64,000 nt of DNA. Source: Lucinisca nassula. Taxonomy: Eukaryota; Mollusca; Bivalvia; Lucinida; Lucinidae. Both the position numbers and the translations under genes were made by a program. Every line of letters starts with the position of its first letter. The stretch's first letter is position 1. This document shows, in pieces, positions 56,501-64,000 of this stretch. Location: positions 124,127-188,126 of the forward strand of contig CAUZLF010000728.1 of NCBI GenBank assembly GCA_963580285.1, written 5' to 3'. The notes below the pieces were generated by a model that had not been told where the DNA came from, did no database searches, and saw nothing but the letters and a program-made list of their open reading frames with translations.

Positions 56501-59463
56501 GGTACCATACGGGTGCAAAGTCTCTCAAGCCTGATCCCGGATACAGCATGATCCTGTAATCCTACGGGTTTAGCATGGTGTCTTATGCTTGACACTGGTC
56601 TCCTTCGGAGGCAACATTTTCTCCCAGGCCAGATCTCGATATCCTACGGGTGCAGCATGCTCTCCCTGGCCTGACACAAGTGTCCTACGGGTGCAGGATT
56701 GTCTCAAAGGCCTGATCCCGGTATCCTACGCGTGCAGTATGCTCTCCCAGGCCTGATCCCGGTATCCTACGGGTGCAGTACGCTTTTCCAGGCTTGATTC
56801 AGGTATCCTTCTGGTGCAGCATGGTCTCTCAGACTTGACCCTGGTATCCTACGGGTGCAGCATGCTCTCCGAGGCCTGGTCCTGGTATCCTATGGGTGCA
56901 GCATGGTCTCCAAGGCCTGATCCTGTTATCCTTCTGGTGCAGCATGCTCTCCCAGGCCTGATCTGGAATCCTACGGGTGCCGAATGCTCTCTCAGGCCTG
57001 ATCCTGGTATCCTACGCGTGCAGTATGCTCTCACAGGCCGGATCCCGATGATCTACGGGTGCAGCATGCTCTACCAGGCTTGATCCAGGTATCCTACTGG
57101 TGCAGCATGGTCTCACAGACTGGACCCTGGTATCCTACGGGTGCAGCTTGCTCTTTGAGGCCTGACCATGGTATCTTATGGGTGCAGCATGGTCTCCAAG
57201 GCCTGATCCTGTTATCCTGCTGGTGCAGCATCTTCTCCCAGGCCTGATCTGGAATTCTACGGGTGCCGAAAGCTCTCAGTGACCTGGTCCTAGTATCCTA
57301 CTGGTGCAGCATGATCTCTCATGTTTTACCCTGATATCCTTCTGGGCAGCATGCTCTCCTAGGCCTGATCATCGAAACCTTCGGGTACCTAATGCTCTCC
57401 CAGGCCCGATCCTGCTATCTTAATGGAGCAGTATGGTCTCTCATGATTGATCCTAGTATCCTACGGATGCAGCATGGTCTCCCTGTCCTTATACTTTTAT
57501 CCTTCTGGTACTGCATGCTCTCCAAGGCCTGATCCTGGTATTTTACGGGTGCAGTATTCTCTCCCGACCGTAGTATCCAAAAAGTGCAACAGGCTCTGCT
57601 TGATCGAGGTTGTCCTGATGAAGCATGGTCTGTCTCCTTAGGGTGCAGCATCGTCTCTCAGGTCTTATCCCGGTATCCTACGGATGTAACATGCTCCCCA
57701 AGGCCGAATCCAGGTATCATACGTATGCAGCATAGTCTCTAAGTCCTGATCAAGGTACCCTTCTGGTGCAGCATGGTCTCTCAGGCTTGATCCTGGTATT
57801 CTAAGGTTGCAGCATGCTCTAAAGTCCTGATCCTGGTATCCTACGGGTGCAACATGGTTTCCCAGTCCTGATCCTGTTACCCTTCTGGTGCAGCATGCTC
57901 ATCCAAACCTGATTATGGTATTCTACGGAGGCCGCGTGCTCTCCAAGGCCTGAAACTGGTATCCTTCTGGTACAGCATGCTCTCTCAAGCCTGGTTCTGG
58001 TATTCTATGGAGGCCGTATGCTCTACCATACCTGATGCTGGTATCCTCCTGGTGCAGCAGGGTCTCATCCTGGTGTTCTATGGGTGCAGCATGCTCTCCC
58101 AGGCCTGATCAAGGTATCCTACTGCTGCAGCATGGCCTATCAGGCTTGACACTGGTATCCTACTGGTGCAGCATCCTCTCCCATGCCAGATTCTGGTATT
58201 CTACGGTTGCACATGGTCTCCGAGGCTTGACCCTGGTATTCTACCGGTGCAGCATGGTCTCCCATACCTGCTCCTGGTATCCTACCGATGCAGCATGCTC
58301 TTCCGGGCCTCATCCAGGTATTCTACTGGTGCAGCATGCTCTCCCGGGCCTTATCCTGGTATCCTACTGGTGCAGCATATTGTCTCAGGCTTGACCCTGG
58401 TATCCTTCGGGTGCAGAATGCTTTCCCGAGCCTAATTCATGTATCCTACTGGTGCAGCATGATTTCACAGGCTTGACCCTGGTATCTTACTGGTGCAGAA
58501 TGTTCACCCAGGCCTGATCCCGGTATAATACTGGTAGGGGATGCTCTTCCAGGCTTGACCCTGTTGTCCTACGGGTGGTCCCTCTGGCATGGCCAAGTTA
58601 TCCTTCTGGTGCAGTAAGGTATCGCATGCATGACCCTGTTATTTTTCTGGTGCAGCATGCTCTCCAATGCCTGATCCTGATATCTTACGGGTGCAGCAAT
58701 GTCTCCAAGACCTGATCTTGTAATCCTACTGGTGCAGCATGGTCTCTCAGGCTTGGCCTAATATCCCACTGGTACAGCATGCTCTCCAAGGCCTGATCCA
58801 TGTATCCTACGAGTGCAGCATGCTCTCCCATGCCTGATCCTGATATCCTACTGGTGCAGCAAAGTCTCACAGGCTTGACCCTGGTATCCAACGTGTGTAG
58901 CAGGCTCTCCCAGCAGGGTCCCTCAGGCTTGACCCTGGTAGTCAACGGGTGCAGTATGCTCTTCTACGGGTGCTGCAAGCTCTTGCAGGCATAATCCAGG
59001 TTTTCAACTGGTTCAGCATGGTTTCTAGGGCTTAACCTTGGTATGCTACTTGTGCAGCATACTTTCCCAGACCTGATCCAGGTATCATGCTGGTGCAGCA
59101 TGTTCTCACAGGCCTGATGCTGGTTTACTACTGGAGGAGCACGATCTCCCAGGCCTGATCCTGGTATCCTATAATAGTGACAGTTGCAGTTGTACCGGTT
59201 AAATTCATTGTTTACATCGAGGATAAAATATATAAAAGATAATATATTTAAAGATCTTTTTCCGTGAATATGAACACTGAATAATGTGGAGATATATTCG
59301 TTATTTTGCATGTCTGGATACGATTATGTCAGAGGTCTGTGATTTTCGATATTTTTTATATGATTAATAACTGTTGGAGAATATTTTGAACTGTGTGTCG
59401 ATGAATTTATCCAGGTGTTCATGACTTAACTGTGTTTACCTGCCTGAGATAATAACTTCTATT

Positions 59464-60057
59464 ATGTTGGTCTATTGTTTTCATCTATTGTATGGTCTAT
59501 GGTCGATAACAGAATTTCGCTGCCAGCAACAACTACTTTTTGTGACGTGCCTTCTATTAACCAGTATACTATTCATTTGTCAAAGGACACTAGTAATGGG
59601 ATTGCAGAATGATAACGTATCCGTTATGCTTGGCCATGATGAATATAGTTGCCGGAATACCCTGGGTATAACAACTGTAGTACCATCGATTTTCGATGGT
59701 ATTTTATGCCAGGATATGGTCCCTGTTTTTTTTTTTTGGCGTCTACAAAGCACATACATCAACGGAGCTTGTTTTGAATTTACGAATAGTTGTATGTGTG
59801 AACACTTATTAGTCCTTTCAGCTGATGTTAAATTAAATCCGGGACCGACAAGTGAAGAAACGGAGAGATTATTAAATTCGAAAGCAGCAAGCGAAAGCAG
59901 GGTCCTAGGAGAAATTAGATCGGCGAAAGACGACATGGCGGTCATCAAAACTGAAATAGTATCAATAAAAGAAGATTGTGTAAAAACAAAACTGGAGGTG
60001 AATGAAATCAAACAAAAGCAATTGAAAAACACGACGAAGATAGATAAAGCGATATAA
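59464..60057 (+). pseudogene. LINE ORF1, N-terminal part with 2A-like motif
   Basis: 197 codons. Residues 1-40 are hydrophobic (e.g. LLFVTCLLLTSILFIC). Residues about 114-128 read HLLVLSADVKLNPGP, in which DVKLNPGP (59,824-59,847) fits the D-V/I-x-x-N-P-G-P core of 2A ribosome-skipping peptides. After it come about 65 residues of heptad-like, charged sequence (ETERLLNSKAASESRVLGEI...), a likely coiled coil. Published work reports 2A-like peptides at the N terminus of some invertebrate non-LTR elements; that this one is functional is untested. A stop at 60,055-60,057 ends the frame. The ORF1 sequence continues in another frame from 60,063. Confidence 0.75.
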
Positions 60058-60062
60058 ACGAG

Positions 60063-60680
60063 ATGTATGGGTTGCAGGATCAAATGCAAATGGATATAGA
60101 TCAACTGCACGACGACTCTCTAGCCAAGATTGATTTAATGGAAGGTATTGGGGAGGAATTAGATACACTCGATCCCCGTACTCGAAAAGATACTATGAGG
60201 ACATTCGGTCTGCAAGAATCTGATTATGAATCATTCAATGAGTTGCGTGCATATATTGTAGATCAGGTTTTAAAAGTAGATTGTCCCGACAAAAAATGGG
60301 AATCGGATGACATAAAAACAGCGTTTGGGACTGGTTATTATGAAATTCAGACACGATGATGATAAGTATGGGATATATAAGGACCGTGACGCACTCCGGC
60401 CATGTGGCATTAGGGTGGGAAATGATCTAACCCGCCGTTAGCGAGAAAAATTAAACGCTATTAAGGAACAAGGGAAGATGGGTTATTTCCTTAATGGAAA
60501 ATTACATTTGATTACAAATGGTCCAAATCAGCAATCGATTAGACAGGAAACCAACCGTAGGAAATTAAATGAGGATACAGATAGAAACGAACCAATCAAC
60601 ATGGTATTAGACAATCCAGATGAGGTTACGACAGATCACGATACTGTCTTCCGTGATTATAACGCTGATACAAAATAGGA
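60063..60680 (+). pseudogene. LINE ORF1, C-terminal part, broken
   Basis: Resumes as MYGLQDQMQMDIDQLHDDSL, then TRKDTMRTFGLQESDYESFN and a region 'DIKTAFGTGYYE'. A shifted frame gives YGIYKDRDALRPCGIRVGND before an in-frame stop at about 60,438-60,440. It continues as REKLNAIKEQGKMGYFLNGK and ends at about 60,678. The order (coiled coil, then an RRM-like nucleic-acid-binding region, then a short C-terminal domain) resembles L1-type ORF1 proteins. At least one frameshift and one stop. Confidence 0.65.
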
Positions 60681-60718
60681 TGCTGGCCAAAGCCCAAATA
60701 ATGATACAGAACTTAGAT

Positions 60719-61541
60719 ATATGGTTTGGAATATTGATGACTTATTATCAATATCAAAAGTGGACGACTTAGAACTAACGAATTATTTGTACACATTTTA
60801 TATTATCGGACTTGTTGAAACATGGGTTACTGATATGTCAAAGGTGCACAACTTACTCAACAGTTATCACTGTTATTTTTGTAGCGCCATAAAAAAACTC
60901 AAACTACGGCCGTCCAATGGCTGGAATTATTGTCTACATTCGAAAATCTATTTCGAAGTTGATCACAACGTGTAGGTTGTTATGCAACATTCGGTGTTTT
61001 TCTTGTAACAGACAAAAGATTATTAAATTGTGAAAAAGACGTGGTGCTCTTCTGTATACTTTATTTGCCACCAGAAAGATCACCATTTTATTCGAACTTA
61101 CCATATGAAGGTATTAAACTTTTAGAAGATCTTTTATTGAACCTTGATATAAATATAGTTGAGTTTTAATTGGTGATTATGGGTAATTTAAATGCTAGGA
61201 CTTCCAAAGAAGACGATTTTCTTTCAATTGATAAACTTGTCCCCGAGTTAGAGGAATATCGTGAAATTTTGAACGATAACTGTCCCAAAAGGGTATCTTC
61301 TGACCAAATGGTAAATAATTTTGGTGCTGACTTATTAGATGTCTGTAAAACTTACTCTGTACGTATATTAAATGGACACACATGTGCGGATTCCAATGTA
61401 GGCGAATTTACCTTCATAGGTCCCTCTGGTAGTAGTGTGATAGACTTCGCTATATGCAGCGAGTCCCTTCGCCAGAGAATAAAGGCATTTGAGATAGGGG
61501 AGGGACAGAATCCACCCATTTCCCAGTTTTATTAAACATTG
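60719..61541 (+). pseudogene. LINE ORF2, AP-endonuclease domain, broken
   Basis: MVWNIDDLL holds the N-terminal W-N-I motif. GLVETWV (Glu at 60,817-60,819) is the catalytic Glu region. After frameshifts at about 60,900-61,165 comes MGNLNART (61,179-61,202), where the expected catalytic GD(L/F)N has Asp replaced by Asn (61,185-61,187). GEFTFIGPSGSSVIDFAICS matches the family's S-x-IDF/Y stretch. The final SDH segment is lost after a frameshift near 61,500. Confidence 0.75.
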
Positions 61542-62270
61542 CTGCAAATAAAGAGGTAAACAGTAAACACATAGACAATACATTCACGCAGACTTTCACA
61601 CGATATTCTTTCGACGACACAAATAAAACCACGTTTCGGGAACTATTACAAAGTGAATTGAACGGAGGTAAATTTGTTGAAGTTATACATGGAATAGAAT
61701 CAAATGGGTCCGATATCAATGGTATAATTAATAAATGCCAAAATTTGCTCCTAGAAACCAGTGAATGTTGTAGAAAGCGTTATACTAAGTGTGCTACAAA
61801 AGACGAACCGTGGTTTAATAAACAGTGTAAAATATTAAAAACAGAAACGAACAAGTCACTGAGGGACTACAGAAGGACAAGGACAGTCAATAATTTTCAA
61901 AAATATAAACAAGATAGGAATCATTTTAAACAGGAATGTAATTCGGCGAAAAACAAATTTAAACGTGATAAACTAGAATGTTTGATCGAGTCTTTGAGTA
62001 GCCCAAAATCATTTTGGAAAAAAGTTAAAATTATTGTTTAATAAGAAAACTAATGTTGAAAGCAATATAAATATTGATCAATGGAAAGACTATTTTGAAA
62101 CACTGTTTGAGTCCGATAATTATTCCGAGGAGGAAAATACTAACACTATATTCGAGGATGAACCCGAGGTTGACGAAATAGAGGAAATTCTACGAGATGT
62201 GCGCACATTGAAAGAAATAAGTCCGCGGGACCAGATGATATAGTTCTGGGCTTATTTATTTATTGTATAG
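61542..62270 (+). pseudogene. LINE ORF2, linker between endonuclease and RT, broken
   Basis: The frame at 61,658-62,041 reads MNGGKFVEVIHGIESNGSDI, then DEPWFNKQCKILKTETNKSL and NHFKQECNSAKNKFKRDKLE, typical linker motifs. It shifts at about 62,036 to 'WKDYFETLFESDN' and stops at 62,241-62,243. Confidence 0.7.
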
Positions 62271-63683
62271 ACATGATTCTCCCAATGTTACATAAACTAT
62301 GGAATCGTCTTTTTTCAACCGGAGAATTTCCTGAAGATTGGTCAGGATCTATTATTGTCCCCTTACATAAGCGTGGTGATGTAAATGACCCTGCAAATTA
62401 TAGGGGTATTTCACTTCTAGATAAATTTGAGAAGCTATATACGAGTATACTGAATAGACGAATAACTTTCTATGTAAATATATACGATAAATGATCAGAA
62501 TCCCAATCCGGATTTAGAGAGTCTTATTCAACAACCGATAACGCATTTGTTTTGCAAGCATTGATAAACAGACACATTTCACCAAAAAGGCCGAAAACTC
62601 TATGTAGCTTTTGTTGACTTTAAACAGGCCTTCGATAAAGTGAATAGGAACAAATTATAGTCTGTTTTATAAAAAGCTGGATTTAAAGGTAAACTTTACA
62701 GTGCGTTGACAGAGATTTACAAACAGGTTAAAGCGAAAGTACGTGCCTGTGGTGGACTAAGTGAGAGTTTGAATTGCCCTACCGGTTTGCAACAATGTTG
62801 TATGTTATCGTCGGCTTTATTTACATTGTCCATTAATGAATTCGCTGAAATAATTGAGAATAGTGGAACACAGGGTGTACAATTATTCCCAGAGGAGATT
62901 CAAGTCCTCATATTGTTTTGCCGATGATATAGCTTTGATTAGTGAACCTGTAATAGGGCTTCAGAGACAGTTGAATCTGTTACTATCATACTGTAAAGAA
63001 AGCAAGTTAATCGTAAATATTATAAAAACAAACATTATGATCTTTAGAAATGGAGGCCGTATCTCCCGACTTGAAACGTGGTATAATGATGGTAAACTAT
63101 TAGAAGTTGTTAACTGTGTCTCGTATGGTGGGCTTGCGTTTTCCACTACAATGTCATTCAACCGTATGTGTTCAGAACTTTCCAAAAAAAAAAAAAAACA
63201 TGTTTTAGTGTCGCTTCCGTCTTCCCTATATGAATATGGTCAGTTACCTAAACATACCTTCTTCAAGTTGTTTGACACAAAAGTTTTACCGATTTTAGTG
63301 TATGGTTCAGAAATATGGGGATTCACACTAAATTACGCGTTAGAACAAGGTCATCTGTATGCAAGTAAAAGTTCCATGTGCGTAGGTATAAAATCATGTA
63401 ACGCTGTGGTTCTTGGTGACTGTGGTCGATGTATTCGAAAATTTCTCCATGCGCTTAAGCAAATGAGAACTGGACACCATGACTTAGAAATAGAAAGGGG
63501 CGTTATAGAAACATCCCAAGGCAACAAGGACTTTGCAAGTTATGTGTAACAGATGTTGAAGACGAGTACCATTTTATAATGCATTGTAAAACATATGGTG
63601 AACTGCGAAAGCCATACCTACCACACAAGTTTTATAACATACCAATGATACATAATTTCAATAAGCTGATGTGCTCTAAATGA
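62271..63683 (+). pseudogene. LINE ORF2, reverse transcriptase and C-terminal CCHC, broken
   Basis: First RT motifs at 62,273-62,494 (PEDWSGSIIVPLHKRGDVND, PANYRGISLLDKFEKLYTS). 'SQSGFRESYSTTDNAFVLQA' follows in another frame. Motif A, VAFVDFKQAFD, has catalytic Asp at 62,616-62,618, then a Trp-to-stop change (62,658-62,660). 'TGLQQCCMLSSALFTLSINE' has QCC in place of the usual QGC. FADD is intact (Asp pair 62,923-62,928). 'KVLPILVYGSEIWGF' follows. After a final frameshift near 63,530, the last 49 codons give CKLCVTDVEDEYHFIMHC (C-x2-C...H-x4-C) and the stop at 63,681-63,683. At least five lesions, so no active protein. Confidence 0.8.
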
Positions 63684-63873
63684 GCAGGTACAATCCAATT
63701 ATTAGCGTTGTTTATATAATATGCCTTCAAAAGACGATCTGAACTTCTTTAACACCATAGTCTAACAGTCAGTAACCGGTATACTGTATAATTATGTATA
63801 TTTTGTATGCTTGTATTGTTGTTATGGGCCAAGGGCCTAGATCAGAAATAAAGTATCAGGTCAGACATCAGAT

Positions 63874-64000
63874 TCCTATCGGTGCAACATGCTCTTCAGG
63901 TAACAATCCTGGTAACCTATGGATGCAGCATTCTCTCCCGAGCCTGATCGTGGTATCCTGCTGGTTCAGCATGGTCCCAAGTCTGATGCAGATATCCAAA
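63874..64000 (-). repeat. 41-bp satellite resumes
   Basis: Minus-oriented units ('GGTGCAACATGCTCTTCAGG', 'GATGCAGCATTCTCTC') continue to the window edge, so the array extends beyond it. Confidence 0.85.

Larger units (their letters stand above)
47975..59166 (-). repeat. 41-bp satellite, minus-oriented, with higher-order copies
   Basis: The same 41-bp unit, inverted. Blocks repeat: 48,033-48,293 matches 52,493-52,753 (offset about 4,460), 49,689-49,877 matches 54,043-54,231 (about 4,354), and 52,210-52,270 matches 55,905-55,965 (about 3,695, indicating a deletion of several hundred bp). From about 56,130 a third, partial block resembles 48,780 onward. Interrupted by a SINE (48,891-49,196) and a ribozyme-bearing insert (53,376-53,541). 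Confidence 0.9.
59173..63873 (+). mobile_element. near-full-length APE-type LINE, inactivated
   Basis: 4.7 kb between satellite flanks, with TCCTAT at 59,167-59,172 and 63,874-63,879. It contains about 290 bp of 5' UTR, an ORF1 with a 2A-like motif, an ORF2 with endonuclease, RT and C-terminal zinc-knuckle regions, and a 3' UTR with AATAAAG near 63,847. Many frameshifts and stops. Gene order and the C-terminal CCHC suggest the CR1/L2/Rex1 group; the clade is not resolved. Confidence 0.85.

Noticed and set aside
38010..59166. Many stop-free frames of 60-140 codons on both strands (e.g. 40,779-41,165; 42,043-42,456; 58,035-58,394)
   Set aside because: They follow the 41-bp satellite unit, repeat every 41 codons, occur on both strands and have no independent coding signals.

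Overview
The window is repeat-dominated, intron-less-looking eukaryotic DNA with no host gene that I can support. It suggests a marine lophotrochozoan, most likely a bivalve mollusc. The evidence is tRNA-headed SINEs ending in GACGTTAAACC-type tails, many hairpin-ended elements with minisatellite cores of about 145-166 bp, APE-type LINE remnants (one carrying a 2A-like peptide), a Penelope-like reverse transcriptase fragment and hammerhead ribozyme motifs. The species assignment is inference. Long reading frames in the satellite and minisatellite arrays come from repeat units lacking stop codons and are not genes.

Layout. 1-14,045: nested hairpin-ended elements with tandem cores (585-2,577 holding 639-2,351; 3,527-4,142; 7,424-14,045 holding 9,008-12,248), a 1.67-kb CAGGG-ended DNA transposon (4,611-6,277), SINEs and fold-back repeats. 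14,046-25,300: LINE 3' fragments (14,556-15,538 on the minus strand; 20,044-20,603 on the plus strand between two perfect 61-nt inverted arms), MITEs, SINE clusters and two more minisatellite elements. 25,307-25,351: a degenerate hammerhead motif. 25,868-27,397: a second CAGGG-ended DNA transposon with a 5-bp target duplication. 28,200-38,000: more minisatellite elements, a block rich in ATCCC/GGGAT palindromes, and SINEs.

38,010-64,000: a large satellite with a 41-bp unit. Plus-oriented units run to about 47,810. The array then flips, and the right side is an inverted copy of the left. Larger blocks of about 3.7-4.4 kb repeat within it. The satellite is interrupted by a SINE with a (CA)n tail, a 5'-truncated Penelope-like copy (43,337-44,597), a SINE (48,891-49,196), a 166-bp insert carrying a nearly perfect hammerhead ribozyme (53,376-53,541, a candidate retrozyme) and a near-full-length but broken 4.7-kb LINE (59,173-63,873). 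Three of these insertions can be compared with other copies of the same block; each is found in one copy only, so they postdate the block duplications.

How the parts relate: non-autonomous elements (SINEs, hairpin elements, MITEs, ribozyme insert) sit beside decayed relatives of possible helper elements (LINEs, Penelope-like RT). No intact helper is present. The most distinctive items are the two hammerhead motifs, the inverted higher-order satellite, and several unrelated repeat families built on one shared plan: hairpin end, CCGT cluster, nucleosome-length tandem core.
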